From Anaerocolumna sp. MB42-C2 (GTDB lineage: Bacteria > Bacillota > Clostridia > Lachnospirales > Lachnospiraceae), in NCBI RefSeq assembly GCF_030913705.1, contig NZ_CP133190.1, forward strand, positions 1,116,001-1,180,000: 64,000 nt of DNA, written 5' to 3'. Of the stretch, positions 1 to 7,120 are shown one piece after another. The notes under the pieces were generated by a model, which ran no database searches, was not told the origin of the DNA, and worked only from the letters and a program-made list of their open reading frames with translations. Every line of letters starts with the position of its first letter. The first letter of the stretch is position 1. The position numbers were made by a program, and so were the translations under genes.

Positions 1-578
1 GAATACAGTTTCCACATAGCTTCTGATTCATAACTATTTAAATGCCAGCAACTTATATATGTGTTTTCTCTATCTTTCTCTCCCGATTTATTTATTTGAT
101 TTAACAATTGCTTAGAATCCGCTTTTATCTGCTCATCTGTCAACTTACTTATATCTTGACCTGGTGCAGTTAAAATTGCCTTTTTGAAAAAATCCAGATA
201 AAAACTATCCCAATCTTCCTTTTTATCCATTATTCCTTTTGCACCTTCAAATATATCTTCAAATGTATTAGCGGCGGCAAAATATAAATCTTTCCGACTA
301 ATCATAGAGATAAATTTTGATAAATCCATATATCTCCATAGCATATCATCTGGTAATGGTTCTTCATATTCAAGTTCTTGCCAATGATACCTTACAACAG
401 TTTCCTCTAATAAATGTGAGCATTTATCACATAGAACAGCATATTGTCTCCCTGTCAAATATCCTAAATGCGCACAGTCTCCCTCTGTAAAACCTTGTCC
501 ACAATTCGTACATTTTTTTCTATGCTCATTATAAAAAATATCAAGTTCTCTTGTGTGTTTTAATGTCATTTCTTGCAT
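1..578 (-). CDS. DUF2971-like protein, 3' end outside window
   Basis: An open frame starts at ATG 578 and runs off the left edge after about 192 codons. It begins MQEMTLKHTRELDIF and has an early cysteine pair (CTNCG, then CDKC about 35 residues later) that looks like a zinc ribbon. The last visible residues, SCWHLNSYESEAMWKLY, match the signature near the N-terminal core of DUF2971 proteins (CWH...ES.AMW..Y). The biochemical function of DUF2971 is not established; members are frequent in mobile and defence-rich regions. A G-rich stretch (AGGGG) lies 5 bases before the ATG. The family call rests on that motif; the function is unknown. Confidence 0.6.
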   Translation of the reverse strand, partial: MQEMTLKHTRELDIFYNEHRKKCTNCGQGFTEGDCAHLGYLTGRQYAVLCDKCSHLLEETVVRYHWQELEYEEPLPDDMLWRYMDLSKFISMISRKDLYFAAANTFEDIFEGAKGIMDKKEDWDSFYLDFFKKAILTAPGQDISKLTDEQIKADSKQLLNQINKSGEKDRENTYISCWHLNSYESEAMWKLY

Positions 579-740
579 ATGCACCCCTATAGCTTTCTCG
601 TCATTAATTCGCCATCGCTACCAACAGTGAATCAATATTTATACTATATCATACTGATCAGATCAATTCTACCTTTTTATTCCAATTCTATCAACTATCA
701 ATATTCAGTTTTCAATGTACATAATTAACTAAATCCTAAT

Positions 741-983
741 TTACTGACTAAACTCAACTACAGAAATATTATCCTTTATAGGTGTTCCGGCTGCATTAAG
801 GATCGGATTTGCAACAAACGTTAATCCATCAACAGCATAGCACCCTCTAAACCCATCAAGCCATACACATAATGTTCCACATACTTCCTGTGGTTCAGAT
901 ATCACAGTAAAAACTTTATCCTTGTTTTTTTCAGAAACAAAATACTTATCATTCATTTTTACTAAGTCATATTTATTTATCAT
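741..983 (-). CDS. Hypothetical 80-aa element protein
   Basis: This short cytoplasmic protein starts with MINKYDLVKMNDKYFV and has no signal peptide or membrane segment. AAGGGAGAG sits just upstream of the ATG, a good ribosome binding site. Its composition (many valines, a GTLCVWLDGFRGCYAV centre) suggests a small beta-rich fold. It lies between the DUF2971-like gene and the phage-type gene block on the same strand. I do not recognise the family, and no function is proposed. Confidence 0.6.
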   Translation of the reverse strand: MINKYDLVKMNDKYFVSEKNKDKVFTVISEPQEVCGTLCVWLDGFRGCYAVDGLTFVANPILNAAGTPIKDNISVVEFSQ

Positions 984-1118
984 AAAACTCTCCCTTCGTT
1001 AGATTTCTTCTTGTCTCCTGGGCAATATATAACTGTATTCAAATTAAATCTTCATCACCTTTATCAATTAACTAATATTGCTATAAAGGGGTGAATCCCT
1101 CACCCCTCCACTTTCCTC

Positions 1119-1844
1119 TTAAGCAATTACGGTAAACTCCGTCTGTGTCCCAACACCATCGGACAACTGATTTTTCAAATACTCAGCCACCGCTTCAACC
1201 GCTGCATTCCTCCATGCTCCGCCGTCTGCTTCAAATAAAGCACAAAAAACGCCTCTTTCCGAACTCTTCATTCGGAAAACAAATTCACTTGGTATCTGCT
1301 GTACTTCCTGGAATGTTCTATAAGGTGCCAGGGTAACCGGATTCGGTACCTCGAATTCTTCCTTACTTGCCAGGCCTGTTTTAACAGTAGCTTTCTGGGT
1401 AACTCCATCATCACCATAATTAGCGATTGTCTTATCTTCCACGTTCCCGGCAAATGCGGTAACAATCTTTCTTTCATCATCACTAACGAACTGCGCTTGC
1501 ATCATGATAATGAATTCTTCCTGGATTACGAATTCATTCAGCCGGATTCTAGGCAGATTGGCTTGTACACTTATCAAGACTTCTCGCCTCCGATCTGCAT
1601 CTAACATACTGGTTAATTGAACTTTATCCGGTGCCAGTACGTGGATTATCATTTTCGGTGCCATGGAATCAGTATTGCTCTTTATGTAGTCAAGCAGACT
1701 TGTAAGGGTTGACATCTCAAGGCTGCTTGCCCGGATATTCTTATCAAGCCTCTTTAAATCTTTATCCGTGAATTTCTCTTCACCAACATCATAAATCTTT
1801 GCCTCTTTTAAACCAACAATATACATTAATGCATCTTTAATCAT
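1119..1844 (-). CDS. Phage-type hypothetical protein (241 aa)
   Basis: The protein starts MIKDALMYIVGLKEAKIYDVG and ends in a conserved-looking stretch, LAPYRTFQEVQQIPSEFVFRMK, followed by an acidic helix. There is no signal peptide, no membrane segment and no nucleotide-binding motif. The layout (helical N-terminus, then a beta-rich C-terminal domain with a YRTF motif) recalls phage DUF2303-like proteins, but I am not certain of that assignment. It is the next gene after the replication block on the same strand, 15 bases from the stop of the 141-aa gene. AGGAGGAATG precedes the ATG. Confidence 0.6.
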   Translation of the reverse strand: MIKDALMYIVGLKEAKIYDVGEEKFTDKDLKRLDKNIRASSLEMSTLTSLLDYIKSNTDSMAPKMIIHVLAPDKVQLTSMLDADRRREVLISVQANLPRIRLNEFVIQEEFIIMMQAQFVSDDERKIVTAFAGNVEDKTIANYGDDGVTQKATVKTGLASKEEFEVPNPVTLAPYRTFQEVQQIPSEFVFRMKSSERGVFCALFEADGGAWRNAAVEAVAEYLKNQLSDGVGTQTEFTVIA

Positions 1845-1859
1845 CTTTCATTCCTCCTA

Positions 1860-2282
1860 TTATTTGTTCATTGCTTTTCTAAAATCAGTTACTTTTTGTG
1901 GCTGTTCTGTGATATCTTCCTCGTCCGGCTCCGTGACCTCTTCAGATGGTTTTGCCTTATCAATCGGCAGGCTCATCTGTCCACGTATCGTATTGCGGTT
2001 ACCATATTCTTCGAATTCGATCTCGCCGGTATCCAGATCCTTACCTACGAAGAACTGCGTTTTAGCAGGTAAGACTGCCGCAAGTTTTGTCTTAACTCCA
2101 ATATCCACGCTGACATCATCTCTGGTTTCATTCTGCGAAAATGTAATATTAACCGTTATCCCTCTTTTGTCCTTGGAGCTGGTATTGACATCCTGCATAT
2201 TATGTATGACCTGATAGAACGCCCTTGTAAATTTCTCGCTTAACACGCCTCCTGCAAATTGTTCTAAATTAACTTTTTGCAT
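1860..2282 (-). CDS. Phage protein of the 'replication terminator' type
   Basis: The frame opens earlier (2324), but the start chosen is ATG 2282, preceded by AAAGGAAGG with 7 bases spacing, giving MQKVNLEQFAGGVLSEKF. The N-terminal half (LSEKFTRAFYQVIHNMQDVNT) followed by a beta-rich segment and an acidic tail resembles small clostridial phage proteins commonly annotated as replication terminator protein. That label is inherited annotation; the activity is not demonstrated. It is encoded directly after the helicase-loader gene, which fits a role in element replication or recombination. Confidence 0.55.
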   Translation of the reverse strand: MQKVNLEQFAGGVLSEKFTRAFYQVIHNMQDVNTSSKDKRGITVNITFSQNETRDDVSVDIGVKTKLAAVLPAKTQFFVGKDLDTGEIEFEEYGNRNTIRGQMSLPIDKAKPSEEVTEPDEEDITEQPQKVTDFRKAMNK

Positions 2283-2344
2283 CTTACTACCTTCCTTTCG
2301 TTTATTTTGAATGCTTAGCATCACAATCTAACTAATTAATCAGC

Positions 2345-3193
2345 CTAGCTTATCAACTGCATTAAAAAATCATTATTTTCTTTTCTTGCCAGCGAATCTC
2401 GGATGGATTCATTGGGGAACTGAACCGGCAGCGCCATCTTACCGATCCGGCTTCTTATCCGTTCATCCAGTTTCAAATCTTCAATCCGGACATTACTTGT
2501 AAAGATAGTTATCTTCTTAGAAATCAAACGGTTGTCCAGAATGCTATAGAATTTTTCATCTACCCATGGAGAAGATTTCTCAACCCCGATGTCATCAATT
2601 ATCAGAACCGGCACCTGGGTAATGTCATTGACTAATTGCATTTCTGAAAGCAGTGGCTTTTCTGCATCCCTGTTGCTATTCCAGGTGTTTTTAATTTCAT
2701 CCAGAATGCGGATGGCTGTTGTAATCTTTGCCGACACCATGTAATTATTGATAATGTCATTTGCCATGGATACCGCCATTCGGGTTTTACCGCTTCCCTT
2801 TTCTTTGCTGTACAGGTATAGACCTTTACCGGTTTCTTTGATTTGGTTAAACTGGTTGATATAATTACGGCATATAGCTTTAACCATTTCTGCCTTTTCC
2901 CTGGTTTCAACTTTTGAATAACAGTCGGTTTTAAAGGATTCTACCGACAGACTTTCGAACTCTCTCGGAATATCCGCAAACTGCAGCTTATTACTCTTAA
3001 TCTTTTTAATACGGCATCCGTTGGAACATTCCCTGCTGTATTCATAACCGTCCTTTATGTAGAATTCCCAACCTGTATCTTTGCATTTGGGGCATATGGA
3101 TTTAGCTGCCTCTGTTTCGGAATGCTCTGATGGCTGCCTGTTCTGCTTCATCACTTGCATCCATTCCTCGGTTAACCGGTTGATTTTCTCCAT
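2345..3193 (-). CDS. DnaC/DnaI-like helicase loader (AAA+ ATPase)
   Basis: The predicted 282-aa protein should load the replicative helicase onto the element origin. Residues 34-60 hold a cysteine cluster (CPKCKDTGW...CSNGC) typical of DnaC-like phage loaders. Walker A is KGSGKTRMA near residues 132-140, Walker B is VLIIDDIG near 196-203, a sensor segment FTSNV is near 231, and a probable arginine finger lies in DERIRSRIG near 243-251. The chosen ATG at 3193 follows AAAGGGGGTG; the frame extends further upstream without a better start. It overlaps the 3' end of the replisome-organiser gene by 92 bases, so the two are co-transcribed and probably act together. Confidence 0.85.
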   Translation of the reverse strand: MEKINRLTEEWMQVMKQNRQPSEHSETEAAKSICPKCKDTGWEFYIKDGYEYSRECSNGCRIKKIKSNKLQFADIPREFESLSVESFKTDCYSKVETREKAEMVKAICRNYINQFNQIKETGKGLYLYSKEKGSGKTRMAVSMANDIINNYMVSAKITTAIRILDEIKNTWNSNRDAEKPLLSEMQLVNDITQVPVLIIDDIGVEKSSPWVDEKFYSILDNRLISKKITIFTSNVRIEDLKLDERIRSRIGKMALPVQFPNESIRDSLARKENNDFLMQLIS

Positions 3194-4070
3194 CCTGTAC
3201 ACCCCCTTTATTGTTGTTATAATTACCCTCCACCACCTTGATGGCATTCGTGGAATTCATAAGCCAGTCGAAGCTGCACCAGCCGTTAGGCTTATATCTG
3301 CCTGTAAGGAAATCACTTTCCTGAGTAAGCTTAAATATATATTCAAATCGTTCATAGATACTCATATCACTTAGCACTTTTGCTTTATTCAGTGCATTGA
3401 CTAAAGATTTAATCTTGCGTTTCCTTTCATCCGATACTGCTCTCACCTTAGGAAGATCAATACAGATCCGGTTATATAAATCAATAATCTGCCCATAATC
3501 AATTCTTTCACTGCCATTATTGTTATTACCGTCATTTTTTTCAGGTTCAGCCGGGTAATATTCTTCGTTAGAAGAATATATATTATTTATTTCTTTTTCT
3601 TTCTCTATTTCTTCTTCTATTGCGTGACTTGGTGTGACATCATCGTGACATGTCACGTGACAATCTTCAATCAAAGCGATTTCTTTTTGCTTATCCCTCT
3701 GCCTTTGTTTACGGATGCGATTCTGTTCTTTAATTTTTTCCATACCGTCAATATTCTGATGTTTTTCAAAATTAGTAATATAGATTCCCTTAACCGTTCG
3801 CTCTATCATGTTAAACCGTTCAAAGGTTGTTAAAGCCAATTTAACAGTATTAAGCTGCTTGTTAAAAATGGTTGAGAGCATCTCATCGTTATATGGGAAA
3901 TCTTCTTCGATCAGTACATATCCCCCGGCATTACATTTACCCGCTAAAGCAATTAACCTGATCCAGATTACCAGTATGGAATCACCCTCCGGCAGCGCTT
4001 GAATCAACTTAATTTTTTCATCATCAAACATATCAATTTTTAATTTTATCCATGAAACCTCTGCCAACAT
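3102..4070 (-). CDS. Phage replisome organiser (DnaD-like)
   Basis: The N-terminal ~110 residues (MLAEVSWIKLKIDMFDDEKIKL...) match the winged-helix domain of phage replisome organisers, which bind the origin and recruit the helicase loader. A basic linker (RIRKQRQRDKQK) follows, then an acidic and asparagine-rich spacer and a C-terminal DnaD-like helical region. ATG 4070 is used because AAGGGG lies 5 bases upstream. A GTG two codons earlier overlaps the tubZ stop and cannot be excluded. The gene follows tubZ immediately and precedes the loader, the standard phage replication order. Confidence 0.85.
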   Translation of the reverse strand: MLAEVSWIKLKIDMFDDEKIKLIQALPEGDSILVIWIRLIALAGKCNAGGYVLIEEDFPYNDEMLSTIFNKQLNTVKLALTTFERFNMIERTVKGIYITNFEKHQNIDGMEKIKEQNRIRKQRQRDKQKEIALIEDCHVTCHDDVTPSHAIEEEIEKEKEINNIYSSNEEYYPAEPEKNDGNNNNGSERIDYGQIIDLYNRICIDLPKVRAVSDERKRKIKSLVNALNKAKVLSDMSIYERFEYIFKLTQESDFLTGRYKPNGWCSFDWLMNSTNAIKVVEGNYNNNKGGVQDGENQPVNRGMDASDEAEQAAIRAFRNRGS

Positions 4071-4072
4071 TG

Positions 4073-5113
4073 TCACCCCTTAAAATATTTACTCATAATA
4101 TCCCTTTTGGATTTTGGTTTATCATCCTTGGGCTGTTTTGGACTATGAGCCGATAAACCGGTGAGAAAATTCACATCTGCATTCAGTTTCATTTCTGAGG
4201 TGGCTTTTAGATTCTTAATAATCATATCCTGGTTATCCTTTATCTTCTGATATATCGCATTAAGGCGTGTCTTGGGATATGACAAACCGGATATCATGCA
4301 GACCGTTGCCTCTTCGTTGTAAGTCTGGAATGTATCAAGTGGTATACCAACCACTTTCTCAATATCTGCCACCTCAATCTCACCCTTGGAAGATAACGCT
4401 ATGTATTTTACTGTCCCATCACTCTCGATCGGCGCCAGGGAAGTTTCATGCAGTGCTTTAATCAATCCCACCGAACCGGCTTCTTTCGCTTTCACCATAA
4501 CGGCCATTCCATGGGTTTTCATGGTTTCTTCCATCTCGGCCTTATCAATGTTTCCCTTAATACTTTTATGCTTCTCCGGAATTTCGATAAAGTCCTGATA
4601 TACTTCCACCAGTTCTTCATTCAGGGAAAGCTTCTCCCCTTTCTCATTGTCCAATACCAGTACAGACGCACTGCCCTGAATTTCGATTAATTCAGAAAAA
4701 CACTCATAACTGTTAATCTGTGCCTTGATACTTTCCTTGGTACCTGGCAATATGGTGATTGCTCCGACTATCTTCTTTTCATCGATTAATAAATCCATAA
4801 GCATCGGCCCGGCTCCGCTTCCGGTACCGCCGCCGGAAGCAAATATCACATAAACAATATCCGTATTCAGTTTTAAATCAATTTCCTGCGCGATATTGTC
4901 AAAGTCATCAATAACCAGCTGTTTGGCTTTATGACGGTCTTTATTACAACCCTCTCCGCCCGTTATGTGATAGATAAATTTCACATCATCCAAGGTATCC
5001 AGATCCTCTTGTGATGTATTCACATGCAGAACGGGAAAGCCTTTCTTCTCGAACAGCCGTCCGATATTACCACCAGCCTGTCCAATCGCAACAAAGCCTA
5101 TCCTTTCTTTCAT
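4073..5113 (-). CDS. tubZ: TubZ-like plasmid/phage tubulin GTPase
   Basis: The 346-aa protein starts MKERIGFVAIGQAGGNIG. It carries the tubulin/FtsZ nucleotide-binding loop GGGTGSG at residues 94-100 and a T7-loop-like NIDKAE at 188-193, the motif that completes the GTPase site of the next subunit. The C-terminal ~25 residues are basic and disordered (KQPKDDKPKSKRDIM), as in TubZ proteins whose tail contacts TubR. It is not a cell-division FtsZ: no NVDFAD loop, no conserved FtsA-binding tail and no dcw neighbours. Its start codon overlaps the tubR-like stop by ATGA. Filaments of such proteins segregate plasmids and phage-plasmids, such as Clostridium phage c-st and the Bacillus virulence plasmids. 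Confidence 0.85.
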   Translation of the reverse strand: MKERIGFVAIGQAGGNIGRLFEKKGFPVLHVNTSQEDLDTLDDVKFIYHITGGEGCNKDRHKAKQLVIDDFDNIAQEIDLKLNTDIVYVIFASGGGTGSGAGPMLMDLLIDEKKIVGAITILPGTKESIKAQINSYECFSELIEIQGSASVLVLDNEKGEKLSLNEELVEVYQDFIEIPEKHKSIKGNIDKAEMEETMKTHGMAVMVKAKEAGSVGLIKALHETSLAPIESDGTVKYIALSSKGEIEVADIEKVVGIPLDTFQTYNEEATVCMISGLSYPKTRLNAIYQKIKDNQDMIIKNLKATSEMKLNADVNFLTGLSAHSPKQPKDDKPKSKRDIMSKYFKG

Positions 5114-5361
5114 CTGTCTTTTTCCTCCTTTAAGGCTTCTAAGCCCTGGGGAGTAATATAAAAGGTCATAGCATTGCCCTCTTTTGCCCCAAGACTTACG
5201 TAGCCTTTTTCCTGAAATTCTTTTAAATATTTATAAAATGTGTTACCCTTATATCCAATCTCCTCCGCAGTAATAATCTCATTCACAGTCATGCCGGTAT
5301 TGCGGCTGAATGCTTCATTACCTGACAGAATGGATAAAATCAGTAATTGCAACCGGTTCAC
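5110..5361 (-). CDS. tubR: TubR-like winged-helix centromere-binding protein
   Basis: This 83-aa protein (NRLQLLILSILSGNEAF... YKYLKEFQEKGYVSLG...FYITPQGLEALKEE) is predicted to be a small winged helix. By position it is the DNA-binding adaptor and autorepressor of the tubulin partition system. The start is GTG 5361, because GGAAGG lies 7 bases upstream; a TTG at 5376 in the same frame has no ribosome binding site. The iteron array begins 20 bases upstream of the GTG. The stop overlaps the tubZ start. Assignment as TubR is from context plus fold appearance; sequence similarity among TubR proteins is known to be low. Confidence 0.75.
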   Translation of the reverse strand: MNRLQLLILSILSGNEAFSRNTGMTVNEIITAEEIGYKGNTFYKYLKEFQEKGYVSLGAKEGNAMTFYITPQGLEALKEEKDR

Positions 5362-5380
5362 ATCATCACCTTCCAACTTT

Positions 5381-5470
5381 GATTTCCTCTGATTTCCTCG
5401 GATTTTCTCTGATAGTCTCTGATTTCCTCGGATATGCTCTGATTGTTTCGGATTTTCTCGGATATCCTTG
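5381..5470. repeat. Nine tandem 10-bp iterons, candidate tubC centromere
   Basis: Nine consecutive units of exactly 10 bp follow each other without gaps, each starting GAT and most ending CTCT or CTCG (for example GATTTCCTCT, GATTTTCTCG, GATATGCTCT). The approximate consensus is GATTTYCTCK. One helical turn per unit places every copy on the same DNA face, as expected for a TubR-DNA superstructure. The array lies directly upstream of the tubR-like gene, the position of tubC in known tubZRC loci. Confidence 0.8.
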
Positions 5471-5496
5471 TCCTACTTTAATCTTGTAAAATGATA

Positions 5497-5518
5497 CTTA
5501 CCTACCTACTTTTGACAA
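5497..5518 (-). promoter_or_regulatory. Possible leftward promoter of tubRZ
   Basis: On the minus strand TTGTCA is followed after 16 bases by TATCAT, a moderate sigma-A match, upstream of the iterons and tubR. It overlaps the rightward promoter of the candidate small RNA, so the two would fire divergently from the same ~30 bp. TubR bound to the iterons just downstream would be expected to repress it. The match is not strong. Confidence 0.4.
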
Positions 5519-5609
5519 AATGGCACAAATATGCTATTATGAATTATCATTATTTGTTTAAGCACTTTGTGCTTTGCCTGCCTAACTCGCAATTAGGTAG
5601 GCTTTTTTT
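5512..5609 (+). ncRNA. Candidate small antisense RNA with promoter and terminator
   Basis: A near-perfect sigma-A promoter reads rightward: TTGACA at 5512-5517, 17-bp spacer, TATTAT at 5535-5540. Transcription would start near 5547. Two hairpins follow: AAGCAC/GTGCTT (5560-5574) and GCCTGCCTAA/TTAGGTAGGC (5576-5602), the latter followed by seven T residues, a Rho-independent terminator for this strand only. The ~60-nt RNA contains no ORF. It is complementary to the tubR leader and the end of the zinc-ribbon gene, so a countertranscript role is plausible but inferred. Confidence 0.6.
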
Positions 5610-5772
5610 CATTTTGATTCTCCGATAAATATACTGTTTCTGCTCCGCATTTCGTACAGGTATTGCTTCTCTGTACGGTCCATGTAATATACCCACAGCA
5701 TTTACACTTTGTGAGATAAAAAGGAGCCGTGATCGGAGTTCCATCCGGGTAAGTAGTCATTTTAAACTTCAT
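5593..5772 (-). CDS. Small zinc-ribbon protein (59 aa)
   Basis: The protein MKFKMTTYPDGTPITAPFYL... carries two cysteine pairs, CKCCG and CTKCG, about 16 residues apart, a compact zinc-ribbon pattern. The ATG at 5772 overlaps the stop of the upstream gene by ATGA, which decides the start over an earlier in-frame codon. Its stop codon lies within the terminator stem of the small RNA on the other strand. It belongs to the leftward gene string leading to tubR. Function unknown. Confidence 0.55.
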   Translation of the reverse strand: MKFKMTTYPDGTPITAPFYLTKCKCCGYITWTVQRSNTCTKCGAETVYLSENQNEKKPT

Positions 5773-6176
5773 GAATAAACAACTTCGCCTCCCCACTTTG
5801 ATAAATAGTAATCCATTGATCGCTTGTCCGACTTAGATACAACAGCCGCTTTGGCAATCCCTTTATTCCAATAACTTAACAATTCCGATTCATTAAGCTT
5901 ATTGTCCGGTCTTAAAAGTAAATGTATCGCAGGGTGATTTTTCATAATCGGCTTTACAATATAGCAATACTTAAACTTACCTGTAATGCTCTTTTGAATC
6001 TTTTCCAAATATGTTAGAATATCTTTATTAACTGTCTCAGCATCCACTTCATTTCTGTAAGCGAGAATAATATGTAAGTCTTTACCCTTTACCTTTTTGT
6101 CTGAAGCTTCACTTAACTGGTCATCTACATTAATCACTGTTTCTCCTGCCTTTCTCTGACTTAATATATATGTCAA
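5769..6176 (-). CDS. Small protein resembling the C-terminal half of HUH/Rep-type replication proteins
   Basis: The start is TTG 6176 with AGGAGGACAAG immediately upstream. The 135-aa product has HPAIHLLLRP near residue 80, then SYWNKGI near 101 and SMDYYLSKWGG near 120. This order (histidine-containing strand, W-x-x-G, then tyrosine and lysine on a helix) recalls rolling-circle-type Rep proteins. The usual H-hydrophobic-H triplet is not intact, so it may be a degenerate or regulatory derivative. It is translationally coupled to the zinc-ribbon gene downstream. The family assignment is tentative. Confidence 0.4.
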   Translation of the reverse strand: MTYILSQRKAGETVINVDDQLSEASDKKVKGKDLHIILAYRNEVDAETVNKDILTYLEKIQKSITGKFKYCYIVKPIMKNHPAIHLLLRPDNKLNESELLSYWNKGIAKAAVVSKSDKRSMDYYLSKWGGEVVYS

Positions 6177-6196
6177 CTTGTCCTCCTGGCAGCCAC

Positions 6197-6379
6197 CTAG
6201 GTGGGCCTATCTTTATTTGTTTCTTCCAGTTCTTTCTTCTTAGCGTATTTTGCTGATAAATGCCTATATGCAATTTCATTGACCCGTTTCATAATCTCCA
6301 GGCTTTCTTCCGGACTTCTCATATAATCATCATGGATACGTACTAACCCACCTTTAATTATCATTTCTTTAACTACCAC
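6197..6379 (-). CDS. Hypothetical 60-aa protein
   Basis: A GTG start at 6379 follows AGGGGGTG with 6 bases spacing, a strong ribosome binding site. The product (MVVKEMIIKGGLVRIHDDYMRS...) ends in a charged helix rich in lysine and glutamate. It is in line with and 20 bases upstream of the next leftward gene, so it is probably its operon partner. No family recognised. Confidence 0.5.
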   Translation of the reverse strand: MVVKEMIIKGGLVRIHDDYMRSPEESLEIMKRVNEIAYRHLSAKYAKKKELEETNKDRPT

Positions 6380-6439
6380 TTAATTCACCCCCTGTGGTAT
6401 ATGGTATGCGTTATCGTTTGTACAACTTTCGTGTTATTA

Positions 6440-6498
6440 TTGTATATCTTCCATTTTTCTCCTATAATGTAATTACGGTACGGCAATACCGCAATTAC
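6440..6498 (+). promoter_or_regulatory. Promoter with 12-bp inverted-repeat operator
   Basis: TTGTAT at 6440-6445, a 17-bp spacer and a perfect TATAAT at 6463-6468 form a rightward promoter. The inverted repeat GTAATTACGGTA (6469-6480) / TACCGCAATTAC (6487-6498), one mismatch, begins at the -10 element and covers the expected start point. It is placed like a repressor operator; it could also fold in RNA. It drives the small zinc-ribbon gene at 6517. Confidence 0.6.
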
Positions 6499-6516
6499 AT
6501 ATGAAAGGAGATTCTT

Positions 6517-6690
6517 ATGGGCATTGAAGCAACCTATGAAGTTGTTGAATCTGATGGTAAACTTGTAGAACTTCCTAGTGGTACTTATTTTTGTTTTGAA
6601 TGTAATAAATTTAGAAAAACAATACCTTCACGATGCAAAGGCACCATCGAGCCATGTAAGTGTGGATCAACAACCGTATTTACCACTTAA
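6517..6690 (+). CDS. 57-aa zinc-ribbon protein
   Basis: ATG 6517 is preceded by AAGGAG with 7 bases spacing and by a sigma-A promoter. The product MGIEATYEVVESDGKLVELP continues with CFEC at residues 26-29 and CKC at 47-49, a small zinc ribbon; a further Cys is at residue 40. It runs against the surrounding leftward genes and overlaps the 3' end of the 71-aa gene by 4 bases. Its own promoter and operator imply separate control. Function unknown; similar tiny zinc proteins in phages often act as transcription or host-takeover factors. Confidence 0.6.
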   Translation: MGIEATYEVVESDGKLVELPSGTYFCFECNKFRKTIPSRCKGTIEPCKCGSTTVFTT

Positions 6691-6902
6691 TAAGTATTAC
6701 CCTTGGCGCCTTGTGGCCTTTGTGTATCCGGCACAAGGCGTTGAACCTTATTAAAAAATGTGACAAATTCTTTTTCGATTTCCTTTTGAATATCATCTGG
6801 TACTTGTTCCAATACTAAATCCACACGAACTCGCTGAGAATTTTCTATATCTAATGAATCCCAGTTAATTGTTTCTTTCATAATTTTCTTTAAATCAAAC
6901 AT
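6687..6902 (-). CDS. Hypothetical 71-aa protein
   Basis: The ATG at 6902 follows TAGGAG at 8 bases. The protein starts MFDLKKIMKETINWDSLDIEN and is mostly helical and acidic, without motifs that I recognise. It lies 36 bases downstream of the 48-aa gene in the leftward early transcript that leaves the CI/Cro-like switch. A role in early element functions is inferred only from position. Confidence 0.5.
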   Translation of the reverse strand: MFDLKKIMKETINWDSLDIENSQRVRVDLVLEQVPDDIQKEIEKEFVTFFNKVQRLVPDTQRPQGAKGNTY

Positions 6903-6938
6903 GTTTTATTCTCCTATTCATAATTTTCTGCTGCCTTG

Positions 6939-7085
6939 TCAGGCAGATAACAATTTCTTTTCCCACTTAGCTCTTTCCTCTTCTTTACCCAGCATGTACC
7001 AGGCAACTTTATCTTTTGTCTCTTCATCAAGCTGAGTAAATTTTCCGGTCACTCTTTCTAAGATTTCACTTTTCTTTTGATTCAT
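6939..7085 (-). CDS. 48-aa protein, first gene leftward of the switch
   Basis: ATG 7085 follows GAGGTGA, a good ribosome binding site. The sequence MNQKKSEILERVTGKFTQLD and then EETKDKVAWYMLGKEEERAK is one or two amphipathic helices. It is the first gene of the leftward transcript opposite the XRE repressor, the position of Cro or antirepressor genes in temperate phages, but it has no helix-turn-helix. It resembles the C-terminal dimer tail of the neighbouring repressor (LDEEDLLALERII), which is only an impression. Confidence 0.5.
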   Translation of the reverse strand: MNQKKSEILERVTGKFTQLDEETKDKVAWYMLGKEEERAKWEKKLLSA

Positions 7086-7120
7086 ATTCTCACCTCGCTT
7101 TCTTTGTCCCTTGTAGCTAC

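Noticed and set aside
4073-5113. Cell-division FtsZ
   Set aside because: No division-gene neighbours, different T7 loop and tail, and linked to tubR-like gene, iterons and phage replication genes.
5361-5376. TTG 5376 as tubR start
   Set aside because: No Shine-Dalgarno upstream, whereas GTG 5361 has GGAAGG at 7 bases.
5381-5470. CRISPR-like array
   Set aside because: Units are 10 bp and contiguous with no spacers; they fit centromere iterons.
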